From the NCBI RefSeq assembly GCF_010015445.1, contig NC_053133.1, positions 3,380,764 to 3,444,763 on the forward strand: a stretch of 64,000 bases of DNA, given 5' to 3'. The translations under genes and the position numbers were made by a program. Positions 12,001 to 21,291 of this stretch are shown piece after piece. The notes beneath the pieces were generated by a model, which saw nothing but the letters and a program-made list of their open reading frames with translations, was not told where the DNA came from and did no database searches. The stretch comes from Perca fluviatilis. Taxonomy: Eukaryota > Chordata > Actinopteri > Perciformes > Percidae. Each line of letters opens with the position of its first letter. Positions within the stretch are counted from its first letter, which is position 1.

Positions 12001-15000
12001 TGAGAGGGAGTAGAAACTCATTTCCTCATTCATTCATTCAGTCTGTATCAGGCGCATTTTAATGCAGTTTTATCTGCATGAATAAAAAAACGTATTGGTT
12101 TATATTAGGCTAGATTATAAAACGTTTTTTTCTCAAACATGTCATGTCCTTTTGTCGACGATCCCATTGATGAAAAAGCTGTATTAATTCACAGAGAGTT
12201 TACGTCGGGATTGAGTCCCGACTATAGATGTATTTTCATTTCCACATAACCGATTTGAGAGGTATTTTTTATCACAGTCCATTAGATATGTAGATACCTT
12301 ATCCGTCCTCATATCACTAACATCAACCATCGTGGACAGGCTTTAACATCCCAGCAGATTCTTTGTATCGCATTACGTTTTTTGCAAACAGCAGTTTTCT
12401 TAACAACAGTGTAGCGGATCATACTGTAATAGTAAAGCCACTGTATGCAGAGCCATCAGAAAAGTCTGACTCGCTCTGAAACGTTTTTTAAACGTTTTTG
12501 TAGTGTTCCCTGGACAGTAGAGCCAAAGAAATACATCATTATACATTATAGTTCTGTTAATGATCATGGTGCTGCAGCCTCAGAATGGGATTAGTAGGCC
12601 TATAGTTTACTTTTTCGCCCGCAGGATTGCACCTAAATGAAATTATAGGTGTAATACAATTCCAGTTTTCACCAGTAATATTATAAGTTAACTGTGATTA
12701 AATATGAAATTAATACACTGTGAATGCGTACGCATTGACTCGAGCAGCAATTTTCTCCCACACCAATTCTCTCTCTTTTGCAGCAGCAGCTGCTGTCTTG
12801 CTTTTTTTTAACGAAATACATGTTCAAACTCACTGTTTGTGCGCATGAGTATTTCCGCCGACCCGTTTGTTTGTGGTTGTTGCCATGGTGAATCGTAGAA
12901 TCATGGTTCCATTCATACTGCCTTTTGTGCACGCGCGTAACCCTGAGTGAACATACTCCGAGTTGATTGAACCAACTCAAATCAGCTGTTCTGGAACCGA
13001 AAACTCAGAGTTTCCCATCTCGGGTTAAATCAACTCAGACATCAGGGTTAGACTCAGAGTTTGTTAAACCTCCTACCTGGAACGGACCCCATGACTAGCA
13101 CATAAGTCCAACAACAAACAACAACTAGGGTTTAGATCAGGGAGGCCGTTCCTCCCAATCACTCCTCTCCAGGTGTCTCCATCATTGCCCATGTGCACGT
13201 TGAAGTCCCCCAGCAGAACTATGGAGTCCCCGACTGGAGCTCCATGCAGGACTCCATTCAAGGTCTCCAAGAACGCTGAATACTCTGAGCTTTTGTTTGG
13301 TGCATTTGCACAAGCAACAGTCAGAGTTTTTAGCTGCGCTCAGCCGGGGGTTTGTGAGTATCCCCACACCCCCCTGGCGCCTCACACCCTGGGCAACTCT
13401 GGAGAAGAAAATAGTCCAACCCCTATCCAGGAGTATGGTTCCAGAACCAAGACTGTGCATTGAGGTAAGCCCCACCAGATCTAATTGGTAGTGCTCCACT
13501 TCCCACACAAGTTCCGGCTCCTTCCCCCACAGAGATGTGACATTCCATGTCCCCAGAGCCAGCCTTTGCCGCCCGGGTCACACTACCGCTTTTGTCCAAA
13601 GCAGTCGCTAGAATCAACACAAACTGAAAGTTACATATAGCCACTTTAATCAACAATGAAAATAATTGTTAGTTGCAGCCCTAAAAGCCCCCTCTCCTCC
13701 TACACAGGAGCAAGATATCCAGTATGAAAAGGGCAACAAAAAGACTCCAAACGACACAGCCGTCGTTCAGTAATCTAACTGCGACATTACCTGTGTGATT
13801 ATAGACCACATCACTGATGCAGACCATGTTCCAGTCTTTCCTCAGCGTCTCCACCAGATTACCGACATCTCCCCAGGTATAGTGCTTCCCCTCAGGCGAG
13901 AAGTCAGGGTTTAACTCCAGCTGATCAGCCATGGAGTAGCAGAAGCCAGACACACCAAGCTTCTGCAGCGGGGTGAAGTGGATCATGTTGTAACCTACAC
14001 AGAACAGAGCCAATAGAGTGTTTATTTGTGTGTGTATATATTATATATAATAGTAACATTTTAGATATAGCTTAAACTCATGGGTTAATGTCACTGGGTT
14101 GGATAGGTCATATGGCAGAGGCACCTGCCAGAGCTCATACAAACAAAGCACAGTAAAAAGTTCCATAAGAGATCAATGCACGGAAAGATAAATCAGATAG
14201 GTTAGAGAAATCACTGCACCTGAGAAGCCCCGTGGTGAGGAGCAGAGAGTAACAACGGTGCTTTTCAGGTGTCACTCTGCCCAAGTAGCAGTTCTTCGCC
14301 TTCTGAGAATCTAGTTCCCAGTATGTATACGGTTAGGAGATGGCTGTGTCTCATGTGACCTTGTTATTTGTACACGCTGTGACTATACAAATCACAACAT
14401 GTAAATAGGAAAATGTTGGCGTTATTTTGTCACTTATTGGGAGCAGTAAGCTAGTTGGAGCCGGTTACCGCCAGGATCTGTGCTAAGCTAGGCTAGCGGT
14501 GGGTGCGCCAGACAGAGTTACGACACGCACGGAGATGAGACGGTATGTGTGGACTTATCTAACTCTGGGGGATATGGTGAATAAGACAAAGTCCCAATAA
14601 GTCGCCGTGTTCCTTTAAGGTCTGTAGATTGCACAGATTTTTTTTTTAAAGTGATGGTTCGGAGTAATTCACCCTAGGGTCCTTTGCACCATGACCTCGA
14701 GCCAAACACCCCCCCAGAAGCTTTTTTCACCTGGGTCTAACACTGGGCGAGTTAGCGTAGAGTAGCGCTAGCCGCTGAGTAGCTTAGCGCGGGGCTAATG
14801 GACCCACGTTTGTATAATCTTAATGACCCCACTAATAATGCCCGAAATGATACCAAAGGTCTACACTAGTACAAATAGGTTATGCTCTCATAAAACGATG
14901 GATTGGAAAGTTTGTAAGTACACCAGAAGTTTATGAACACTTGCCTGCTCTCTTCTGCTCTCTGTTGCTGCTGCTGCTACCTGCAGTTAGACGAGTGCTT

Positions 15001-18000
15001 AGGGCCGTCTACAAATTACTACACCGAAAGAATACAAAAAAATATGTATTAATTTAATGATTAAATAAGGTAATGTCTCCAAACTTACCTCAATTATTAC
15101 TTGTCTCCTGCTAGTTATATTACAGCACTTCTTTAAAAATAAGTTAAATTAAAAATATTTTTGTTGCATCTCTTTCGGTGTTGTAATTTGTAGATGTCCC
15201 TAAGCACTCGTCTCACAGCCGCAACAACAACAGCAGAGAGCAGAAGCCAGCAGGCGCAAGTGTTATTTACATAAACTTCTGGTGTACTTACAAACTTTAC
15301 AATCCATCGTTTTATGAGAGCATAACCTATATGTACTAGTGTAGACCTTTGGTATCATTTCGGGCATTATTAGTGGGGTCATTTAAGAGATACAAACGTG
15401 GGTCCATTAGCCCCGCGCTAAGCTATTCAGCGGCTAACGCTACTCTACGCTAACTCGCCCAATGTTAGACCCAGGTGAAAAAAGCTTCTGGGGGGGTGTT
15501 TGGCTCGAGGTCATGGTGCAAAGGACCCTAGGGTGAATTACTCCGAACCATCACTTTAAGTCGATCGGGTTAAATCTGTAGAAGGAGTTTGTTTAAGTAT
15601 GACTCCTAGAAATGGCTTAAACTGAACTGTAAACTCAGAGTGGCTGACTTCCTGTTGAGTTTAGGGTACACCCCCAATAGGATTTTTAGTATGTCTCAAT
15701 GTTACATATGCGTACCAATTACTTTTTGTGCATACGAAATTTAAAAGAGGGGGCTTCAACTTTTAACATTTGTAAGGGGTGCTATTGAGCCATTTGGTCA
15801 TACCCAAGCAAAAAAAGAGAGTTTTCGCTAGTTCGGATGCATGTGCAAATATTGATGAGTTTTCATGCAACTTAAGCCCCTTAAAAATGTGATTCATTGG
15901 AAGGAATAATAATAAACACAGCCGTTTCAATTGTGCTCACTGCTGGTCAACAATATATTAAATATATTGACAAAATATCCAAATATCTGAATCGTAAATG
16001 TAAAATACTTGTATTGAAACGTTTGTTTGTTTGCTGGTCCACTTACCAGTCTCCTTTGCGACCCTGACCCTGTCAAGCCATTTGTCCAGTGGGCCGAGGC
16101 ACTTGGCCAAGTACGTTTGGCTGCAGATGCAGTCCAGTGGAAGGATGACATCATTGGCTCCCACCCTTAGCACTGGATCTACTATAATGTAACCTCCACC
16201 CACTTTCTCTTTATCCCTGTCAAACAGAAAAAAATAAACACTCACAATTGACACATATCAGCTTAATGCATGAACACCAAATGGATTGGACATGCATGTG
16301 AAAGAAGTAAAGAAGTAGCTCTAAATGATGGTCAGTGCAATGGCTGATGTCAATTTACCAGGCACTGTAGTCCATTTATTGCGCTTGCACTTGTTTGTTA
16401 ATTTCCATGTTCCAAGCTTCCGAGCAACAGTAAACACAACACCACAGGAGAGTGTGACCTTGTTATTTGTACACGGTGTGACTAGACAAATCAGAACATG
16501 TAAATAGGATAATGTTGGCGTTATTTTGTCACTTATTGGGAGCAGTAGGCTAGATGGAGCCGGTTACCTCCAGGATCTGTGCTAGGCTAAGCTAGCGGTA
16601 GTGGCATCGGACAGAGTTACAACCAAGGGGGTAAGCTTCGCTTCAGAACTCGAACCTCCTATGGTGCCATTTTGATGCTACAAAGCGATCACCTCCCGTT
16701 AGCATTCCACTGACTAGCATTCATTGTGACGTCACTTGACAGCGAATAACTTTACATCTGAAGCGTTTAAAGACTCTATTTGTCCATTGTTTATTTCTAA
16801 AGAAACACGACAATGTATAAAAGGCTCCATTACCTTGTATCTCACGTTATGGCTCCGTAGCAGACGTTTTTATAAAAATAGGCTAATGATTGTGTCACAT
16901 AGTAGAGGAATTACCGTATAGTACAGGAGAAGCTCGCAGCCAATTTCGACTTACATGATCTGTTTAGGTTTAATTACTAATGTTAACTAGCATGTTAGTG
17001 ATCAATAATTAGCCTGTGTCTATGTTATCTCCTTACATATACCTACGCTCTCCGTCTCTGTAAGATTGGGAATGATTGAGATTTCTCTCGGCACAGCTAC
17101 CAGAAGACTTCACACTTTCAGACAGGTTGCTCACGTCACATTTACGTTGTCTCTCTCAGTTGGAGGCTGCGCAGTAACGCTCAGCCATCACCGGAAAAGT
17201 GACTTCTAATATCCTTCACTGGTCTCCGTCCAGAACAACGGGATCTGTTGGTCCATTCTTATATACTGTCTATGGTCACAACACGCACGGAGATGAGAAG
17301 GGTATGTATGGACTTGTGTAACTCTGGGGGATATGGTGAATAAGACAAAGTCCCAATAAGTCGGCGTGTTCCTTTAATGCTTTGGCTCATACCACAGTGA
17401 CAGTGATACCAGGTTTAGCTCAAGATACCTCCAAAGTAGGCTAAGTTACCGTATGCAACACTTGAAATGCAACGATGCATCTGTAACATTTAAAAAACAC
17501 TACCAGTTTTGTCCAAAGAATCAACACAAACTGAAAGCTACATATAGCCACTTTAAAGGTGCTCTAAGCGATGTTGGGTGATGGCACTTCTTGTTGACGT
17601 TTGAAGTATTTTCAAACAAAACGAGGCTAGCCCCTCCCCTTCCCTTCCGCGCACTAACCCCCCAACCCCGACCCCCAAATCCTTCTTGTTGGTTATTGGC
17701 TGGAACATTGTTTATGTTTGGTGGTGCAGTTTGGCGCAGTTTGTTTTTGTTGGCATTTGTGGAGCCTGGGCTTTCTACAGAGACCGCCTGTTTTACAGTG
17801 TGTTCAGGGGACAGGCAGCTAGCAGATAGTGAGGAGATGTTTTTTACAGTGTGTTCAGGGGACAGGCAGCTAGCAGATAGTGAGGAGATGTTTTTTACAG
17901 TGTGTTCAGGGGACAGGCAGCTAGCAGATAGTGAGGAGATGTTTTTTACAGTGTGTTCAGGGGACAGGCAGCTAGCAGATAGTGAGGAGATGTTTTTTAC

Positions 18001-19038
18001 AGTGTGTTCAGGGGACAGGCAGCTAGCAGATAGTGAGGAGATGTTTTTTACAGTGTGTTCAGGGGACAGGCAGCTAGCAGATAGTGAGGAGATGTTTTTT
18101 ACAGTGTGTTCAGGGGACAGGCAGCTAGCAGATAGTGAGGAGAGGTTTGCTTTTGCTGTATGTGACAAAAAAATTTGTAGCCTAAAAAATGTGTGACATC
18201 GCTTAGAGCACCTTTAAGTAAATAAGTAATAAAGGGAAGTGACAGTAATAACAGAAGAACTTAACAGTAGTAATAAAATATCAAGTGTACGATATACACT
18301 AATTATTGAATATATCATAATGCAGTAGTGGTGACAATGCAACTTACCCACAGGAGAAGTAGTACTGGTAGGATCCAGCCACCATTAGGTCCAGTCTGCA
18401 GTATTTATCACAGTCATCCTCCCGGCCGTTTGGGTAGACCCAGTCCAAAGGACGGAACTTTAGGCGATCAAACTTGTGGCCTTTTGCAGGGTAGTTGGTG
18501 TAGACCTGGACTTCCGTACCCTGGAGGGTAGGGCCAAGACGGAACTGCAACTCAAAGCCTGAAGACAGCAGGAGAAATGAGGACTACCAGAATACACTGT
18601 AAACCGATGGTGCACCTGTTTACAATAAGGGTTCTTTTAAATGAGGAATTAATTCAATTTGAATGCAGCATTGGGTATGAGATTAATCATATAACCATTC
18701 CTTTCCTTATTTATGTTAAATCTAAAATAAAGAGCCTTGCTCCCTGTGAAACTTCCTGACTGAATGACAGGTTGAAAAGATGAATTAATCTTTTCAATCA
18801 GATAGCCTTGCAATGAAAAGACCAGACTGGAAAAAAGTGCCCAGTTGCAGGACCACACTTTGAAAGGTTAAACATGTAAAATATGGTGAGTGTGTTGTAT
18901 TATTTAGGTTTAGTACAGTTGCATTGTACTTCTAGCTGATATATTTGTGGTGTAGTGTGTTCAGCACATGCTTCGCTTTAAGTGCATAGTAGTCCTACCT
19001 TGTTCCAGACGGAACAGAGCTCGCTCCAGTCTCTCCAT
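1783..19038 (-). CDS. agl: Glycogen debranching enzyme (AGL) homologue, 5' part, 11 exons
   Basis: AGL is the cytosolic two-activity enzyme (4-alpha-glucanotransferase, then amylo-1,6-glucosidase) that removes glycogen branches. Coding exons in transcript order: 19038-18999, 18558-18348, 16216-16047, 13994-13791, 7524-7343, 5938-5827, 5325-5202, 3920-3818, 3657-3560, 2738-2599, 1970-1783. All junctions are GT/AG, phases agree, and the sum is 1572 nt, or 524 codons without a stop. The ATG at 19038 gives [14 protein letters not shown], matching the family start; an in-frame TGA lies 13 codons upstream. Visible family segments include [26 protein letters not shown], the GH13 region DVVYNHT (residues 202-208), [22 protein letters not shown] and [13 protein letters not shown]. 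Vertebrate AGL is about 1530 residues, so roughly two thirds, including the glucosidase domain, lies beyond the window. Oddity: residues 509-519 read [11 protein letters not shown] where the family has GVRLDNCHSTP. The usual WVMGDDPLRN segment reads [10 protein letters not shown]. This may be a diverged teleost paralogue or a decaying copy. Identity as an AGL homologue is near certain; activity is doubtful. Confidence 0.95.
2987..3205. repeat. (TATG)n microsatellite
   Basis: Imperfect GTAT/TATG tetranucleotide tract in the AGL intron between exons 9 and 10. It creates Tyr-Met-Cys-Val frames on the plus strand and Tyr-Ile-His frames on the minus strand, all artefacts. Confidence 0.95.
3754..3817. 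repeat. (CA)n microsatellite abutting the AGL exon 8 donor
   Basis: On the minus strand exon 8 ends at 3818 (GAG CAG) and the donor GTGTGTG at 3817 onward is itself the first part of the (GT)n tract. The tract length therefore sits inside the 5' splice-site region. Confidence 0.9.
3970..5066. mobile_element. Probable TIR element, inverted arms 3975-4190 and 4850-5062
   Basis: The left arm (CATTCTGGGATAGGAGT, TTTGCATTTCTTTAAACC) matches the reverse complement of the right arm (ACTTTAAAGC-type core GGTTTAAAGCAATGCAAA, CCTATCCTAGAATG). The same family appears as a longer copy at about 48670-49095 and as a fragment at 7808-7885. Exact ends and target duplication were not resolved. It lies in AGL intron 7. 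The roughly 650 bp between the arms holds no recognised gene. Confidence 0.55.
5326..5502. repeat. (CAGA)n microsatellite forming the acceptor tract of AGL exon 7
   Basis: Tetranucleotide CAGA/CGGA tract. On the minus strand it reads (CTGT)n and runs straight into TCTAG, the acceptor used by AGL exon 7 at 5325. It supplies the polypyrimidine tract. Frames across it ([16 protein letters not shown]) are artefacts. Confidence 0.9.
5741..5759. repeat. (ACT)n microsatellite
   Basis: Short trinucleotide run (CTACTACTACTACTACTACT) in AGL intron 6, between exon 7 and exon 6. Confidence 0.85.
5941..6064. repeat. (CA)n microsatellite forming the acceptor of AGL exon 6
   Basis: On the minus strand a (TG)n tract of over 80 bp ends in GTGTCAG at 5939, the acceptor immediately before exon 6 (GCC CTG CGG at 5938). 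There is no separate polypyrimidine tract between repeat and AG. Confidence 0.9.
6483..7141. mobile_element. Short TIR element
   Basis: It starts GACTACGTTTACATGCACA and ends TGTGCATGTAAACGTAGCC, an 18/19 inverted match. The interior has no transposase-like frame. It lies in AGL intron 5. Target duplication was not resolved. Confidence 0.7.
7808..8305. repeat. Dispersed repeat fragments, including a GTCTTG-rich element
   Basis: 7808-7885 matches the CCAGACC...GGTCTGG family also seen at 3970-5066 and 48670-49095. From 7885 to 8305 runs a second family (AAGACTTTGAGGGGTTGAGA, TTCTTGGGAGTACGTG, TGCATTTGAAGCAGGAAG, CCGAGACAAGACC) whose reverse-complement relative at about 53590-54400 has an expanded internal array. 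Both are intronic. Confidence 0.65.
8306..10328. other. AGL intron 4 sequence, no recognised gene
   Basis: Low-complexity and AT-rich intron. Around 8900-8975 the sequence GATATATCGGGCTATATAAA followed by TGAAATTGCTTTGACTTGAC resembles the 3' tail common to fish retroposons. Around 10105-10165 lies a module (CCGGTTTAGCTCACGATAC, AAAGTAGGCTAAGTTACCG) repeated at 17405-17480. No coding exon was found. Confidence 0.5.
10933..11682. mobile_element. 750-bp TIR element with 7-bp TSD, inside the LINE
   Basis: The termini CAGCCCGGTCTCATGGCAGT and, inverted, CAACCCAGTCTCACGGCAGT match at 17 of 20 positions. The direct repeat ACACTTA flanks it (10926-10932, 11683-11689). The inverted arms extend inward through many copies of ACGTGTAAA and CGTTATTTTTCTCG. 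No transposase is visible, so it is non-autonomous. The TSD length suggests a hAT- or Mutator-type family, but the family is not assigned. Confidence 0.8.
11735..13088. mobile_element. 1.35-kb TIR element (Harbinger-like ends) with 3-bp TSD, inside the LINE
   Basis: The ends GAGGCCCGTTCCAGAAAGCA and, inverted, GGTCCGTTCCAGGTAGGAGG share the GTTCCAG core followed by GGTTTA and ACTCTGAGT motifs. CCA is duplicated on both sides (11732-11734, 13089-13091). Sub-terminal repeats of ACTCAGAGTTT and TAACCCTGA occur throughout both arms. The interior has no clear transposase. The PIF/Harbinger assignment rests on the end sequence and 3-bp TSD only. Confidence 0.7.
14355..14619. repeat. Dispersed 265-bp repeat, copy A
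   Basis: It runs from GTGACCTTGTTATTTGTACA to CGCCGTGTTCCTTTAA. Copy B is split at 16453-16623 and 17277-17378 by a later insertion. The function of the unit is unknown. Confidence 0.75.
14650..15555. mobile_element. 906-bp near-perfect palindromic element with TTAA target duplication
   Basis: It starts AGTGATGGTTCGGAGTAATT and ends with the exact reverse complement, flanked by TTAA at 14646-14649 and 15556-15559. The arms are roughly 360-400 bp each and pair with few mismatches. The central 150 bp is AT-rich. No coding frame is present. TTAA duplication is typical of piggyBac-type transposition. It lies in AGL intron 3. Confidence 0.85.
15556..16046. other. AGL intron 3 sequence, no recognised feature
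   Basis: Unique-looking AT-rich intron between the palindromic element and AGL exon 3; nothing further recognised. Confidence 0.4.
16624..17276. mobile_element. About 650-bp insertion splitting repeat copy B
   Basis: Comparison with copy A at 14355-14619 shows a clean break after GAGTTACAAC and resumption at ACAACACGCACGG, suggesting a short ACAAC duplication. The inserted DNA (from CAAGGGGGTAAGCTTCGC to ATATACTGTCTATGGTC) has no matching termini that I can see and no protein frame. Its class is unknown. Confidence 0.6.
17395..17556. repeat. Dispersed repeat holding the unoccupied counterpart of the LINE target site
   Basis: It carries AAAGTAGGCTAAGTTACCG, then AACACTACCAGTTTTGTCC, then CAACACAAACTGAAAGCTAC in direct succession. 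At 10100-10337 and 13580-13650 the same modules are separated by the LINE at 10338-13579, inserted exactly at ACACTACCG. Confidence 0.7.
17557..18213. mobile_element. 657-bp TTAA-flanked TIR element with internal minisatellite
   Basis: It starts AGGTGCTCTAAGCGATGT and ends ACATCGCTTAGAGCACCT, an exact inverted match, flanked by TTAA at 17553-17556 and 18214-18217. The interior contains a 51-bp tandem array. It is non-autonomous and lies in AGL intron 2. Confidence 0.9.
17791..18145. repeat. 51-bp minisatellite, seven units
   Basis: Seven near-identical units begin ACAGTGTGTTCAGGGGACAG at 17795, 17846, 17897, 17948, 17999, 18050 and 18101. Because 51 is a multiple of 3 and the unit lacks stops in one frame of each strand, frames of about 200 codons stay open both ways ([17 protein letters not shown] repeated on plus, [17 protein letters not shown] on minus). 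I do not call these genes. Confidence 0.95.
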
Positions 19039-19649
19039 GGCAATGAGCAGCAGCAGCAGCGGGCCTGTGCTCGGTCAGCTGGCCTCTGGCCTGTCCTGTT
19101 CTATTTAGGCTGGAGAGAGAGACGGCACTGACGTAGCCTGGTAACATGAGACAGCTCTGCACACTTTATGGAGGACCTCGTCTGCCAAACCATTGATACA
19201 TAATAAAAAGTAAATAGATTTTTTTGTTACTAAAACTGCCTTCCCATGAACAAGCCTTTATGTTTACAGCTCCCTCGGATTGGAATAACCTGCACTGTTA
19301 GAAAAGTCCATAGACATATGGGCCAATATACTGTGTAAATATGAAGGAATTTTCTGAAATTATTAGGTGTTTTTCCGAATTTAGAATTTTTGGATTAACA
19401 GAAATGTCCGTTAGAGGTACAGAGGATATACTGTAAAACTATAGAATTTTCTGTTTTAGGATTAATAGAAATGTCCATACATGTCAAACATGTAAATGAA
19501 GACACTCATCAGCAGTAGGTAGTAGTTATTCTAGACTTAAAGCTATACTGCGTAGTTTCTGTCGCCCCCATGAGGAATTCTAAGTAATGACAACAACACT
19601 GTATTGGCCTGCCTCCCTCTATTTCGATTATATGGTAGATTAATCTGAC

Positions 19650-19945
19650 GACTATGAAGAGAAGCAGAGAAGTGGGGGTCCTGGGCCTTGTTAATGAAGA
19701 TGGCTGCAGAGGGGAAGAAACAGTTTTTATGTCGAGAGGTTTTGGTCCTGATGGACCACAGCCTCCTGACGGCAGTGTAGAAGTGCGCCATCATCTTCAA
19801 CAGGTTGAACTTCTTCAGCTGGCGTAGGATGTACATCCTCTGCTGTGCTTTTGTTGACGAGGGAGCTGATGTTCAGCGCCCACTTGCGGCCCTGGGAGAT
19901 GATGGAGCCCAGGAAGCTAAAGGACTCCACAGCGTTGACTGTGGA
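19650..19945 (-). mobile_element. LINE reverse-transcriptase C-terminal fragment
   Basis: The minus strand reads VNAVESFSFLGSIISQGRKW, ALNISSLVNKS, then after a frame break MYILRQLKKFNLLKMMAHFY, the conserved region after the RT domain in fish LINEs. It is frameshifted and truncated, hence dead. Confidence 0.75.
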
Positions 19946-20699
19946 AATTACTTCTTTTTTTTTTTGCACAAAAACATTTCATAATCATAATACATGTTTT
20001 AAAAAAGTGCAGTACAGTATAGACGAATGCATATAAGTCAAATACAGGCAAATGCATGAAGAGATAAAGTAAAAGAAAATAACAAAATATATGAACACAC
20101 ACAAGATATTTACTCCTTAAGGTATAAAGCATATAGCAATAGTTTTGTTCACAGTCATTTGTTATTACAGGTTTTTAGATGTGATAGCAAATGCTTAGAT
20201 CTGTTTGATTGAATGTAAGAATTTCATTTTATGAAGGTCAAATTAAAAAATATGAAAGACAACCCACTCCCCAAAATAGGTAAAAATAGCCGTTCAAGGG
20301 GCTCAAAACATGTAAGGAAAACAGGAACTGGGTGTACATTTAGCTTCATGGGGGGGGGTGTTAAAGAACACAACAGGAGCATGAAAGTATTTTTCAGGTG
20401 TGATGTTGTAAACTTTGGAGCTTCTGGCTTTAACTTGGTTTTATTCTCTAACAGATTTGTTGTCAAGGTGTAGGCCACATGATTCCTAAAAAAATAACAT
20501 CCGGAAACACGTGATGTTTTAGAATATGCAGAAAGTTTTGAACAATACAGGAGAAAAATTATTTCCTTTACAAGACCATAAATTGATGCAGAAAATCCAT
20601 GTTGATCCATGTTGAACTTGTAAAACCTACAATCAAATCTGAGATTTCTCAATGACAGTCAGGTGAAAGAGACACATTTAGCCTTCTAGCTCCATAGAG

Positions 20700-21024
20700 T
20701 CCCATTCATTCTGTGTCACCTCCAACTGTGCAATATGTCATTTCTATTCATCCGCACCTTAGGCTACTCATCTCTGCATGTCTGTGTATATACACTGTCG
20801 GTTTATATAAGGGTATTTATTGTGTAAATATGTTTGTATTACTACTATTATTATTATAACTAATTCTATTTTTTCTATTTATTAAAATACTTTCTGTATA
20901 TTTTTTCTCCTGTGTCTATTTAATGTGTATTTGTGTACATTTTTTTCTTCTTTTGAGCTGCTGAAGCAAAGGAATTTCCACAGTGTGGGATTAATGAAGT
21001 CTATCTTATCTTATCTTATCTTAA
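20700..21024 (+). repeat. Retroposon 3' tail ending in (TCTTA)n
   Basis: It ends GGAATTTCCACAGTGTGGGA, TTAATGAAGTCTATCTTATC, then short TCTTA repeats, a layout typical of non-LTR element 3' ends in fish. It is truncated upstream. Confidence 0.55.
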
Positions 21025-21195
21025 GTGTTAAATTAATCCCACCAAAACACGCTTCAAAGTGGAAATCAGTAAAAAACACAACCCATTGACATATGTATGG
21101 TTTGGGGGCGTCAGACTGGAGAATACCTCCATGTGGTCCACTAGGGGGCAGATATGATATTTTATGAAGAAAAACGCAGAAGAAGAAATGGCGTG

Positions 21196-21217
21196 AGACT
21201 CCCAGAATGCCATTGGT
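21196..21217 (+). promoter_or_regulatory. ZNF143-like and inverted CCAAT motif before abcd3
   Basis: GACTCCCAGAATGC followed directly by CATTGG lies 75-95 bp upstream of the abcd3 start. CCCAGAATGC matches the core of the ZNF143/THAP11 promoter motif, and ATTGG is an NF-Y site in reverse. This is a motif match only; no binding data. Confidence 0.4.
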
Positions 21218-21291
21218 TGAACTGTAGCAAACTCAATGAGCAAACTCGAGTAAACCGACCCACCAACGGGACCGGTCGTTGTGTCAGAAAC

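Larger units (their letters stand above)
10338..13579 (-). mobile_element. Truncated non-LTR retrotransposon (LINE) with 9-bp TSD, itself hosting two insertions
   Basis: The direct repeat ACACTACCG flanks it (10329-10337 and 13580-13588). Minus-strand LINE pieces are 13579-13089, 11734-11683 and 10932-10338. The first piece encodes an APE-type endonuclease with frame breaks ([51 protein letters not shown]). The last piece encodes the linker before the RT ([30 protein letters not shown]) and then jumps to a 3' tail CGGATAAGCGGACGAAGACG. Most of the reverse transcriptase is deleted and several frames are broken, so it is dead. It lies in AGL intron 4. Confidence 0.85.
19039..21291. promoter_or_regulatory. 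Head-to-head spacer between AGL and abcd3
   Basis: The two genes point away from each other with start codons about 2.25 kb apart. Most of the spacer is repeat debris: a TTAA-type TIR end at about 19539-19600 (AAAGCTATACTGCGTAGTTT), a LINE fragment and a retroposon tail. The last roughly 150 bp before the abcd3 ATG is the only unique, GC-richer part. A shared bidirectional promoter is possible, but the distance and repeats make two separate promoters more likely. Confidence 0.5.

Noticed and set aside
10596..13656. Reading frames in AGL intron 4 as host genes
   Set aside because: They are endonuclease and linker pieces of a broken LINE, bounded by a 9-bp target duplication.
17521..18196. Frames of 201 and 215 codons on opposite strands
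   Set aside because: Both are products of a 51-bp minisatellite in a non-autonomous transposon; no splice context or homology.
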